Shown here piece by piece: positions 51,895 through 61,647 of a DNA stretch of 64,000 bases. This stretch comes from Sandaracinus amylolyticus. Its GTDB lineage: Bacteria; Myxococcota_A; Polyangia; Polyangiales; Sandaracinaceae. The notes beneath the pieces are model-generated. The model made no database searches. It had not been told where the DNA came from and saw only the letters and a list, made by a program, of their open reading frames with translations. The stretch's first letter is position 1. Each line of letters begins with the position of its first letter. The position numbers and the translations under genes were made by a program. Location of the stretch: positions 10,664,001-10,728,000 of the forward strand of contig NZ_CP070225.1 of assembly GCF_021631985.1 (NCBI RefSeq), read 5' to 3'.

Positions 51895-53015
51895 CACGCG
51901 ATCTCCCGCTTGAAGCGGCGCGTCGCGATCGCGAGCACGACCGTCGCGAAGATGGCGAGCGCGAGCACGTCGCCCCAGAGCTCGGCGAAGCCGTTGCCGC
52001 GCAGGAGCACGCCGCGCAGCGCGTCGATGAAGTAGCGCGCGGGCACGACGTTCGAGATCACCTGGAGCGGCAGCGGCATGTTCTCGATCGGGAAGAGGAA
52101 CCCCGAGAGCAACATCGAGGGGAGCATCGAGCTCATCGTGGCGACCTGGGTCGCGACCATCTGGTTCTGGGTGACGACGCTGATCAGCAGGCCCTGGCCG
52201 AGCATGCCGACGAGGAAGAGCAGCGCGCACACGCCGAGCGCGACGGGATCGCCGCGCATCGGGACGTCGAAGATCCACGCGCCCGATGCGAGCACGAGCA
52301 GCACCGCGATCGCGCCGAGCCCGAGGTAGGGCAGCAGCTTGCCGACGACGATCTCGAGGCGCGACACCGGCGTCGCGAAGAGCTGCTGCATCGAGCCGCG
52401 CTCCCACTCGCGCGCGACCGTGAGCGCGGTGAGCAGCACCGCGACGATCGCGAGCACGTACGCGGCGAGGCCGGGGACGAGGTAGAGGGCGGAGCGCGCC
52501 TGCGGGTTGAACCAGGTGATGACGCGGGTGTCGATCGGTGGCGTAGCGCGCGCGCCACGTGCCGCGAGATCACCGCCGATCACCGCGACCAGCGCGTCGA
52601 CCTTCGCGAGCACGTTGGTCGCGGTGCTGTTGTCGGCGCCGTCGACGAGGAGCTGGAGCTCGGTGGCGCGGCCCGCACCGAGATCGTCGGCGAACCCGCG
52701 CGGGATGATCAGCGCGGCCGCGGCGTCGCCGGTGACGAAGAGGTGCTCGGCCTCGTCGGGATCGGAGACGCGCGCGACCTCGATCAGCTCGCCGCTCGCG
52801 ATCATGCGGCGCACCAGCTCGCGCGAGGCGGCGGTGCCGTCCTGATCGACGACGACCAGTGGGATGTCGTCGAGATCGAAGCTCACGCCGAACCCGAAGA
52901 GCACGAGCATCACGACCGGCATCCCGAGCGCGAGGTAGAGCGTGCGCACGTCGCGCAGGACGTGGAGCACCTCCTTGTGCGCGATCGCGAGGACGCGGGT
53001 GAGCGTCCGGTTCAC
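51894..53015 (-). CDS. ABC-2 type exporter permease
   Basis: A 373-residue permease paralogous to the next one. Start GTG overlaps the ATPase stop (GTGA). It shows LYLALGMPVVMLVLFGFGVS as first helix, a large external domain, and the ABC-2 signature AREWERGSMQQLFATPVSRL followed by four or five helices. Both permeases have the layout of YbhS/YbhR, which form the membrane pore of a multidrug-type exporter. Substrate unknown. Confidence 0.88.
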   Translation of the reverse strand: MNRTLTRVLAIAHKEVLHVLRDVRTLYLALGMPVVMLVLFGFGVSFDLDDIPLVVVDQDGTAASRELVRRMIASGELIEVARVSDPDEAEHLFVTGDAAAALIIPRGFADDLGAGRATELQLLVDGADNSTATNVLAKVDALVAVIGGDLAARGARATPPIDTRVITWFNPQARSALYLVPGLAAYVLAIVAVLLTALTVAREWERGSMQQLFATPVSRLEIVVGKLLPYLGLGAIAVLLVLASGAWIFDVPMRGDPVALGVCALLFLVGMLGQGLLISVVTQNQMVATQVATMSSMLPSMLLSGFLFPIENMPLPLQVISNVVPARYFIDALRGVLLRGNGFAELWGDVLALAIFATVVLAIATRRFKREIA

Positions 53016-53983
53016 GCGCTCGCTCCTCGGATTCGATTCTCGGTGCCCGCATCGGCGGCGGCGAGGAAGACGTCCTCGAGCGTTGGCGTGATGCGCTCGA
53101 TCGAGCGGATCGTCGCGCCGCTCGACGCGAGGATCGCGCGCAGCTCTTCGACGACGGCCGCGTCGTCGCTCGCGCGCGCGGCGTCGATGCGCACGTGGAG
53201 GCCGGTGCCGAAGCCGTCGGCGCCGATCACGCCTTCGTGGGCGCGCAGCGCGGGGAGCGCGCGGGAGAGCAGCGTGCCCTCGACGCGCAACATCGTGCCG
53301 GGGACGAGATCGCGCTTGAGCGCGGCGGGCGTGTCGAGCGCGACGAGCTTGCCCGCGACCATCAGGCCGATGCGCGCGCAGTACTCGGCCTCGTCCATGT
53401 AGTGCGTGGTGACGAACACCGTCGTGCCCTCGCGCGCGAGGCCGCGGATGAGCGTCCAGAAGTCGCGGCGCGAGCTGGGATCGACGCCCGCGGTGGGCTC
53501 GTCGAGGAAGACGATGCCCGGGCGATGGAGGAGCGCGGAGCCGAGCGCGAGGCGCTGGCGCAGACCGCCGGGCAGCGAGCCGGTGAGGTCGTCCTGGTGG
53601 GCGCGCATGCCGACGTGATCGAGGACCTCGTCGATGCGGGCGCGGAGCGCCTTGCCGCTCGCGCCGTAGATGCCGCCGAAGAACTCGAGGTTGTCGCGAA
53701 CCGTGAGGTCGAGATAGAGCGAGAACTTCTGCGACATGTACCCGATGCCGCGCTTCACCTTCTCGGGCTCGCGCGCGACGTCGGCGCCCGCGACGATCGC
53801 GGTGCCCGCGGTGGGAGAGAGCAGGCCGCAGAGCATGCGGATCGTCGTCGACTTCCCCGCGCCGTTCGCGCCGAGATAGCCGAAGATCTCGCCGCGCTCG
53901 ACGTGGAACGAGACGTCGTCGACCGCCTTGAACGCGCCGAAGTGCTTGGCGAGATGGCGGACGGTGATCGCGTGGTCGGTCAT
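53012..53983 (-). CDS. ABC transporter ATPase (second of two)
   Basis: A 323-residue ATPase: Walker A GANGAGKSTTIRML, Q-loop YMSQKFSLYLDLT, signature SLPGGLRQRLALG (LSGGQ variant with Pro), Walker B IVFLDEPTAGVDP and H-loop VTTHYMDEAE. The C-terminal extension ends in the typical ABC-2 export tail TPTLEDVFLAA. It probably forms a heterodimer with the upstream ATPase, corresponding to one half of the fused YbhF. Overlaps both neighbours by four bases. Confidence 0.9.
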   Translation of the reverse strand: MTDHAITVRHLAKHFGAFKAVDDVSFHVERGEIFGYLGANGAGKSTTIRMLCGLLSPTAGTAIVAGADVAREPEKVKRGIGYMSQKFSLYLDLTVRDNLEFFGGIYGASGKALRARIDEVLDHVGMRAHQDDLTGSLPGGLRQRLALGSALLHRPGIVFLDEPTAGVDPSSRRDFWTLIRGLAREGTTVFVTTHYMDEAEYCARIGLMVAGKLVALDTPAALKRDLVPGTMLRVEGTLLSRALPALRAHEGVIGADGFGTGLHVRIDAARASDDAAVVEELRAILASSGATIRSIERITPTLEDVFLAAADAGTENRIRGASA

Positions 53984-54921
53984 GCGGCGCTCCGTTCTGC
54001 GAGCGCGACCTTCGCGAGGAACACGTCTTCGAACGCCGGCTGCGCGGGCGAGAGGCTCGCGCCCGCGGCGCGCACTGCATCCGCGACGTGATCGCTCGCG
54101 CCGGGCGCGATGACGACGCGCAGCTGCGCGCCCGCGGGCGAGCTCGCGAGCACCTCGGGGAGCGACGCGAGGATCGTGTGCACGGCCTCGCGATCCCCGC
54201 CGACCACCTCGGCGGTCGGACACTCGAGATCGCGCACCAGCACGTTGGGATCGCCCTCGCTGAGCACGCGCCCCTGATGCACCAGCGCGACGCGATGACA
54301 GCGCGACGCCTCGTCCATGTAGGGCGTCGAGACGAGCACGGTCATGCCCTGATCGACGAGCTCGTAGACGAGCTCCCAGAGCTCGCGGCGCGAGACGGGA
54401 TCGATGCCGTTCGTCGGCTCGTCCATCAGCAGCACCTCGGGCTGATGGAGGAGCGCGCACATCAGCGCGAGCTTCTTGTACATGCCGCCCGAGAGCGCGT
54501 CGGCGCGTCGCGCGGTGAACGCGCCGAGGCGCGTGATCGAGAGCAGTCGCTCGCGTCGCTCGAGGTACTGCGCGCGCGACAGGCAGAAGAGCTTCGAGAA
54601 GAACTGCATGTTCTCCTCGATCGAGAGATCGCCGTAGAGGCTGTGCTCCTGCGGCATCAGACCGAGCGCGTCGCGCACCTTCTGTGCGCCGTGCCAGGGG
54701 TCCTGTCCGAGCACGCGCACCATGCCGCTCGTCGGGCGCACCAGGCCCGCGATCATGCGCATCGTCGTGGTCTTGCCCGCGGCGTCGGGACCGACGAGCC
54801 CGAAGAGCTCGCCGCGCCGCACCTCGAGCGAGAGCCCGCGCACCGCGTGCACCGGCGCCTTCTTGGTCCCGAAGTCGCGCACGAGATCGCGCGCGTCGAT
54901 CGTAATTCCAAGACCGCTCAT
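53980..54921 (-). CDS. ABC transporter ATPase (first of two)
   Basis: A 313-residue ATPase: Walker A GPDAAGKTTTMRM (Asp-Ala-Ala in place of the usual Asn-Gly-Ala), Q-loop LMPQEHSLYGDLS, signature ALSGGMYKKLALM, Walker B VLLMDEPTNGIDP and H-loop VSTPYMDEAS, in which the usual switch His is Pro. The lack of the H-loop His suggests a degenerate catalytic site, as in asymmetric ABC heterodimers. The C terminus again ends AFEDVFLAK. Start and stop both overlap neighbours by four bases. Confidence 0.88.
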   Translation of the reverse strand: MSGLGITIDARDLVRDFGTKKAPVHAVRGLSLEVRRGELFGLVGPDAAGKTTTMRMIAGLVRPTSGMVRVLGQDPWHGAQKVRDALGLMPQEHSLYGDLSIEENMQFFSKLFCLSRAQYLERRERLLSITRLGAFTARRADALSGGMYKKLALMCALLHQPEVLLMDEPTNGIDPVSRRELWELVYELVDQGMTVLVSTPYMDEASRCHRVALVHQGRVLSEGDPNVLVRDLECPTAEVVGGDREAVHTILASLPEVLASSPAGAQLRVVIAPGASDHVADAVRAAGASLSPAQPAFEDVFLAKVALAERSAA

Positions 54922-55946
54922 CGCAGGGTCACCTGCACCGGCATGCCGGGGCGCAAGCGGCGCTCGGGGTTCGGCACCGCGACCTCGATCGCGTAGACGA
55001 GGCGATCGCGATCGGTGCGCGTCTGGATGTTGCGCGGCGTGAACTCCGCCTCGTTCGCGACGGTGATCACCCGGCCCGCGAAGCGCTGATCGGGCCACGC
55101 GTCCGCGACCACCTCGGCCTCGCGATCGGTGCGCGCCTGCGAGAGCTCGGCGTTCGGCAGGTAGAACGTCGCGCGCACCTCCGAGAGATCGACGAGGCGC
55201 ACGACGATCGCGCCCGGCGTCACGATCTCGCCGGCCTCGTAGTAGACCTCCTCGAGCACTCCGTCGCGCGGCGCGCGCACCACGCACTCGTCGACCGCGA
55301 TGCGCGCGAGATCGCGCAGCGCCTCGAACGCGCCGAGGGTGCTCGCCGCTGCGCGTGCTTGTGCGTCCGCGGCCTCGACCTGGGTGCGTGCGACGCCGAT
55401 CTGCGCGCGCGTGGCGCGGCTCTGGGCGCGCGCCGCTTCGACCTCGGTCTCCGCGCCGCTCGCCTGCGACTGAGCCATGTCGCGGGCCTGCGCCGATGCC
55501 GCGGGCCCGAGGCTCGCGACGCGAGCCGCTTCGCGCGCGTACGTCTCCTGCTGCACCGACGCCGCGGAGATCCGGACCTCCGCCGCACGCGCCGCCGCGC
55601 TCGCGGCCACGGTGCTGCGCGACGCGGTCTGCACCGCGGCCGTCGCGCCCGCGAGCTGCGCGCGCGCTGCTTCGATCCGCGCCTCCGCTTCCGCGAGCCG
55701 CGCGCGCTCCTGCATGCAGTCGAGCTCGAGCAGCGCATCGCCCGCGTGCACCTCGGCGCCCTCTCGCGCCTGCAGCCGCACGATGCGACCCGAGATGCGC
55801 GAGCCCACGTCGACCGCGACCGCCTCGACCACGCCCGCGCCGCCCGGCGGGCCGCTCTGCGCCTCGCGTTGCGCGCGGATGCGGAGCGTGAGGGCGAGCA
55901 CGAGGAGAAGGACGAGGACGGTGCCGGCAGCGACGACGCGCTTCAT
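54918..55946 (-). CDS. HlyD-family membrane fusion protein of the exporter
   Basis: A 342-residue periplasmic adaptor with one N-terminal anchor helix (VVAAGTVLVLLLVLALTL), the biotinyl-lipoyl hinge (VDVGSRISGRIVRLQAREGAEV), a long Ala/Arg/Glu coiled-coil hairpin (~90-205) and the second lipoyl half (VRAPRDGVLEEVYYEAGEIV), then a beta-barrel domain. Such adaptors (YbhG, EmrA, HlyD) link inner-membrane exporters to an outer-membrane channel. First gene of the five-gene operon; no TolC-like channel is encoded here. Divergent from the sensor kinase gene. Confidence 0.88.
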   Translation of the reverse strand: MKRVVAAGTVLVLLLVLALTLRIRAQREAQSGPPGGAGVVEAVAVDVGSRISGRIVRLQAREGAEVHAGDALLELDCMQERARLAEAEARIEAARAQLAGATAAVQTASRSTVAASAAARAAEVRISAASVQQETYAREAARVASLGPAASAQARDMAQSQASGAETEVEAARAQSRATRAQIGVARTQVEAADAQARAAASTLGAFEALRDLARIAVDECVVRAPRDGVLEEVYYEAGEIVTPGAIVVRLVDLSEVRATFYLPNAELSQARTDREAEVVADAWPDQRFAGRVITVANEAEFTPRNIQTRTDRDRLVYAIEVAVPNPERRLRPGMPVQVTLR

Positions 55947-56119
55947 GTCCGGCCCGCTTCGCAACCCTCGTGCCTCTCACGCGGGAGCCGGTTTTCTCGC
56001 GCGAGCAGCTCGATCTGTCGGGGGTGCCGGACGGCGTGCGCCGGATCTCCGGACGCCTCGAGCGCCATGATCCCCGTGTGATCTCGCGAATGGCGGGTGG
56101 CTCGTGGTTTGCTCAGGCC

Positions 56120-57495
56120 GTGACCGGAGCCCCGCGTCCTTTGCAAGCACCTGCATCGCACCCCCGCACCCTCGAGGAGCGCGCGAAGGCGCTCGACGAT
56201 CTCGAGCAGGTCGCGAGCTCGCGCGTCGTGGGCGAGATCATCGCGCATCGACGCAAGCTCTGGCCCGTCGGGCTCGCGATCATGATCGCGCTGCTCTGGA
56301 TGGGCCCCGCGGTCTGGCGGTGGACGCTGATCGCGCTCGCGATCCTCTCGATCGCGTCGCTCGGGTACTTCGAGCGCCGCGCGTGGAAGGACGGACGCCT
56401 GAGCCCTCGACAGATGCTCGCGACCGCGTGGATCAGCGGGATCGCGCAGCTCCTCGTGGTGTTCGTGCTCGGCGGGCTCGCGGGCCCGATCGCGGTCGCG
56501 CTGCCGCTGATCGCGGTGGTGATGAACCTGATCGCGCCGACGCGCTTCGGGATGATCTTCGTGAGCTTCGTGCAGGTGCCCGCGGTCTGGGCGTTCGCCG
56601 CGATCCAGACGAGCGGCGTGCTGCCCGATCTGGTCCCGAGCGCGTGGGGCGGGCTCTTCGCGGCGCCGGGTACGCCGGGGCCGGGCCCGTGGATCGCCGC
56701 GGCGTTCCTCTCGTTCGTGCTGCTCGGCGGGATGGCGATCGGGCGCACGCTGCGCACCGTGCTCATGCAGCTCCTGCGCGAGCAGGTCGAGGATCGCGAT
56801 CGCGAGCTCGAGATGTACGAGGAGACGACGCGCGCGCTCTCGCAGATGACCGCGGAGATCGCGCACGAGCTGAAGAACCCGCTCGCGAGCATCAAGGGCC
56901 TCGCGGCGCTGGTGCGCAAGGACCTGGGCGGACAGACCGCGGAGCGCATGGACGTGCTCCGGCGCGAGGTCGATCGCCTGCAGCTCATCCTCGACGAGTT
57001 CCTCAGCTACTCGCGCCCGCTGGTCCCGATCGACGAGGAGCACGTCGACCTCCACGCGCTCACGCGCGAGGTGCTCGAGCTGCACGAGGGCATCGCGCGG
57101 CAGCGCGACGTGAGGCTCGTCGCGCCGGAAGGCGAGCTGCATCTCCGGTGCGATCCGAGGAAGATCAAGCGCGTGCTGATCAACCTGGTGCAGAACGCGA
57201 TCGAGGCGAGCCCGCGCGACGGAGAAGTGCGGGTGGTGATCGAGCGCGACGGACCGAACGCGCGCATCGAGGTGCTCGACGAGGGCACGGGGATCGCGAG
57301 CGGCGCCGACGAGAAGCTGTTCACGGTCGGCTTCACCACCAAGGACGAGGGCACGGGGATCGGGCTCGCGCTCGCGCGCGGTCTCGCGCGGCAGCACGGC
57401 GGGGATCTCACGCTCGAGAATCGTGTCGATGGGCGCGGCTGCGTCGCCACGCTGGTGCTCCCGCCCGCGCCGATCGTCGCGCAGGAGGCTGCGTC

Positions 57496-57499
<4 letters not shown>
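56120..57499 (+). CDS. Membrane sensor histidine kinase, NtrB/AtoS type
   Basis: A 459-residue kinase with about five or six membrane helices (~40-215; for example LAIMIALLWMGPAVWRW, PWIAAAFLSFVLLGGMAIG) and no extracytoplasmic domain. HisKA with phospho-acceptor His249 in AEIAHELKNPLASIKGLAA, then HATPase boxes NLVQNAIEASPRDG and GTGIGLALARGLA. The sub-type pairs with NtrC-family regulators, and the next gene is one, overlapping by four bases (GTGA). The start is uncertain among GTG 56120, ATG 56090 and GTG 56078; 56120 removes an unlikely leader. Confidence 0.87.
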
Positions 57500-58833
<1,334 letters not shown>

Positions 58834-58862
58834 CTCGCACGCGACTTGCTCTGCGCGAACGT

Positions 58863-59855
58863 GTGTCGCACCGAGCCAGAACATCATCCTTCTTCGTCGT
58901 CGCGAGCTCGTTGTGCACGCTCGCGCTCGTCCTCGACCCCACGTCCGCGCGGGCGTGCTCGTTTCCGTTCCCCTGCCCGGAGCTGAGGCATACCTCTCCT
59001 CACGACGGAGCGACCGGCGTCCCGCTCAACGTGGAGATCGAGGTCGCCTATCACATCGAGCTGCCACCCGAGCCCGCCGAGCTGCGCGACGCGATCACCC
59101 TGCGCGACACGACGACCGGCGAGCTCGTCGCGCTCGAGCGCTCGCCCGTGTGGAACCGAATGCGCCCGGTCGCGGCGCTCGCCGCCGACCGCACGTACGA
59201 GGTGATCGGCCCGCGCGACTACGGCGATCTCGCGCACGAGTGCGCGGCCGCAGCCGCGGAGGTGCTCGCGACCTTCACCACCGGCGACGCGATCGACGAC
59301 ACGCCGCCGAGCGCGCCGATCGTGAGCGGAGGCGCATGTCGATCGGTCGTCTGCACCGACGGCGGGTGCTGCGGGCCGCACGTCGCCGCGGTCGCCACGT
59401 ACACCTGGTCGTCGATCGACGAGAGCGGGCTCGCGCTCGTGTACGCGCACGGTGAGCTGGACGGAGAGCACACGATCGCGACCTCGGGATCGGTGGAGCG
59501 CATCGTGTCGGGCACGGGCACCGCGCTGAACGTCGTGCCGCGCCTGCCGCGCGCGGCGGGCGCGGGAGGTGTGCTCCTCGCGATCGACGCGGCGGGCAAC
59601 GTGTCGGAGCCCGCGCCGCTGCCGGCGATCGATCTGGGCTGCGCGAACGACGTCGATCCCGACGGAGGCGTACGCGCCGACGCCTCGGCGGGCGTGGACG
59701 CGGCGACGAGCGCGGACGCGGGCCTCGACGCCGGCGCCGACGCGAGCTCCGCGCGCCACGCGTCGGCCTCGTGCGCGGTCTCGCACGATGGCGGCCCGTC
59801 GCTCGCGCCCCTCGTCGCGCTGCTCGCGATCGCGCTCGCCCTGCGCCGGCGCTGA
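58863..59855 (+). CDS. MYXO-CTERM-like surface protein
   Basis: A 330-residue exported protein from a GTG at 58863 (no better start is visible). Signal segment FFVVASSLCTLALVLDPTSA then ACSFPFPC. Ig-like or BIG-type beta domains follow (TSPHDGATGVPLNVEIEVAY is a typical Big_5 opening), then a Cys cluster (CTDGGCCGPH), an Asp/Ala linker and the tail: ASCAVSHDGG, hydrophobic LAPLVALLAIALAL, RRR. Predicted to be anchored at the surface by the MYXO-CTERM system. It follows the NtrC-type gene on the same strand. Confidence 0.78.
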   Translation: MSHRARTSSFFVVASSLCTLALVLDPTSARACSFPFPCPELRHTSPHDGATGVPLNVEIEVAYHIELPPEPAELRDAITLRDTTTGELVALERSPVWNRMRPVAALAADRTYEVIGPRDYGDLAHECAAAAAEVLATFTTGDAIDDTPPSAPIVSGGACRSVVCTDGGCCGPHVAAVATYTWSSIDESGLALVYAHGELDGEHTIATSGSVERIVSGTGTALNVVPRLPRAAGAGGVLLAIDAAGNVSEPAPLPAIDLGCANDVDPDGGVRADASAGVDAATSADAGLDAGADASSARHASASCAVSHDGGPSLAPLVALLAIALALRRR

Positions 59856-59937
59856 ACGTCTGCGCTCGTCATCCGTCCCTCCATGAGGGCCCCGTTGATT
59901 CCCGATCGGGAGCGGGCGAGCCTGGGTCGGGGGGAGC

Positions 59938-60738
59938 ATGAGGGGCAGCACAGCTGCGATCCTTCAACACGGGTCGATCGCCGAGCTCGTGCGAGCGGAG
60001 CGTTTCGACGACGCGCTCGCACGTCTCTACGAGGCGCGCGACGAACGTCCGGACGACGCCGAGCTCGCGGACGCGATCCGCTTCGTGCGCGAGCGCGCGC
60101 TCCGCAACGGGCTCGATCGGCTCGGCTCGCTCGAGTCGGTGCCACGGCGCCTGAGCATCCCGGTGCCCACGTCGCTGGGCGCCGACGAGCGCTACCTGCT
60201 CGGGCTCGTCGACGGCGAGGCGTCGATCGACGAGCTGCTCGACGCGTCGACGCTCGGGCGACATCGCACCGTGCGCGCGCTGTGCACGCTGCTCGATCGC
60301 GACATGGTGCGCGTCGACGCGATCACGAGCGCGCCGGTGGTCACGCCCGACGCCGCGCTCGCGCGCCACGTGCTCGTCGCGGACGGACATCCGCCGTCGG
60401 CGGCGCTGACGCGCACGATGTTGCGCCTCGTGCTCGGCGCCGCGGCGCGGCTCGAGACGGTGGGCTCGGTCACGCAGCTCACGGCGGCGGCGCAGAAGCA
60501 GCGCCCCGATCTCGTCGTGACCGAGACGATGCTGCCGGGAGGCGACGGAGTCGCGGCGCTGCGCACGCTGCGTCGCGCCCACGGCGGCGCGATCCCCGCG
60601 ATCGTGATCGCATCGCGCGTCGAGCTCGCGCTCGTCTCGGGCCGCGCGCCCGATGGATGCGCGGTGCTCGCGCGACCGATCGAGAAGTCCGCGCTGATCG
60701 ACGCGCTCGCGACGATCGGGATCGCGCGCAAGGCCTGA
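59938..60738 (+). CDS. Protein with winged-helix-like domain and degenerate receiver domain
   Basis: A 266-residue cytoplasmic protein with GGGGAG upstream of its ATG. Residues ~1-55 are helical (RFDDALARLYEARDERP). Residues ~75-135 resemble the small PatA/DUF4388-associated winged helix (LLGLVDGEASIDELLDAS). Residues ~142-265 are a receiver-like fold: HVLVADGH keeps one acidic-pocket Asp, but the phospho-acceptor position is Glu196 (VVTETMLPGGDG) and the usual Lys is Arg (LARPIEKSAL). It therefore probably works without phosphorylation, perhaps locked on. Followed by a GAF protein on the same strand. Confidence 0.72.
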   Translation: MRGSTAAILQHGSIAELVRAERFDDALARLYEARDERPDDAELADAIRFVRERALRNGLDRLGSLESVPRRLSIPVPTSLGADERYLLGLVDGEASIDELLDASTLGRHRTVRALCTLLDRDMVRVDAITSAPVVTPDAALARHVLVADGHPPSAALTRTMLRLVLGAAARLETVGSVTQLTAAAQKQRPDLVVTETMLPGGDGVAALRTLRRAHGGAIPAIVIASRVELALVSGRAPDGCAVLARPIEKSALIDALATIGIARKA

Positions 60739-60776
60739 GTCTGCCGGAGTGCTCGTCCCGCACGTCCCGGACGGGA

Positions 60777-60792
60777 GCGCGCGAAAGCGCGC
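60777..60792. other. GC stem with GAAA tetraloop
   Basis: GCGCGC-GAAA-GCGCGC forms a perfect hairpin with a GNRA loop in the 114-base gap between the pseudo-receiver and GAF genes. A T5 run at 60821-60825 lies too far downstream for a standard terminator. It may slow or end transcription, or stabilise the mRNA. Confidence 0.35.
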
Positions 60793-60852
60793 GGACGGTA
60801 GGGACGGGCGGGCGAGCCGATTTTTCGACGCCTTTGAACGCAGGGGGACGGG

Positions 60853-61542
60853 ATGAGCACCGAGGATCTGATCGTTCGACTGCGCGCGGACGTCGCGCGC
60901 GGTGCCACGCAGCGAGAGCTCGCGCCGGTGATCGACGCTCTGGCGAGCGAGCTCGAGGCACGACGCGCGCTCGAGGCGCGCGTGCGCGCGAGCCACGCGG
61001 CGATGATGCGCCTCGCGCGCAGCCCGAGCGTCGGCGAAGGACGGCTCGACGACGCGCTCCGCGAGATCACCGAGTGCGCGAGCCAGGTGCTCCGCTGCGC
61101 GCGCAGCAGCGTGTGGATCTACGACGCGGACCACACCGCGATCCGCTGCATCGATCTCTATCTCGCGGACAGCGGCGCCCACGAGGTCGGCATCGTGCTC
61201 CCCGCGAAGACCTATCCCGCGTACTTCCGCGCGCTGCGCGAGGACCGCACGATCGCCGCGCGCGATGCGCACACCGATCCGCGCACGTCGGAGTTCTCGG
61301 CGGGTTATCTCGCGCCGCTGGGGATCGGCGCGATGCTCGATGCGCCGATCCACGTCGGCGGTCGGATGATCGGCGTGCTCTGCAACGAGCACGTCGGCGC
61401 CGCGCGCGCGTGGAGCGCGGACGAGGAGCAGTTCGCGGGATCGATCGCGGACTTCGTCGCGCTCGCGATGGAGAGCCAGAAGCGCCGCGAGATCGAGGAT
61501 CAGCTGCGCGCGATGGTCGCGGCGCTCGAGGACGAGCGCTGA
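60853..61542 (+). CDS. GAF-domain protein
   Basis: A 229-residue cytoplasmic protein with GGGGG upstream of the ATG. Residues 1-55 form a helical lead (coiled-coil-like ALASELEARRALEARVRASH). The GAF domain spans about 62-205: ALREITECASQVLRCARSSVW, IVLPAKTYPAYFRAL, GIGAMLDAPIHVGGRMIGVL, DEEQFAGSIADFVALAME. It ends in a short helix with no kinase or cyclase domain. This is the sensor-only form found upstream of kinases; here the effector is not adjacent. Confidence 0.82.
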   Translation: MSTEDLIVRLRADVARGATQRELAPVIDALASELEARRALEARVRASHAAMMRLARSPSVGEGRLDDALREITECASQVLRCARSSVWIYDADHTAIRCIDLYLADSGAHEVGIVLPAKTYPAYFRALREDRTIAARDAHTDPRTSEFSAGYLAPLGIGAMLDAPIHVGGRMIGVLCNEHVGAARAWSADEEQFAGSIADFVALAMESQKRREIEDQLRAMVAALEDER

Positions 61543-61647
61543 TCGCCGCACATCGACGCCGCCGGCGCGCGTGCGCTCTCACGCAAGAAGAAGGGCAGGG
61601 CGCCACACGCGCTCGCGTATCGTAGCCCCGTCGTCGCGGAGGTCTTC

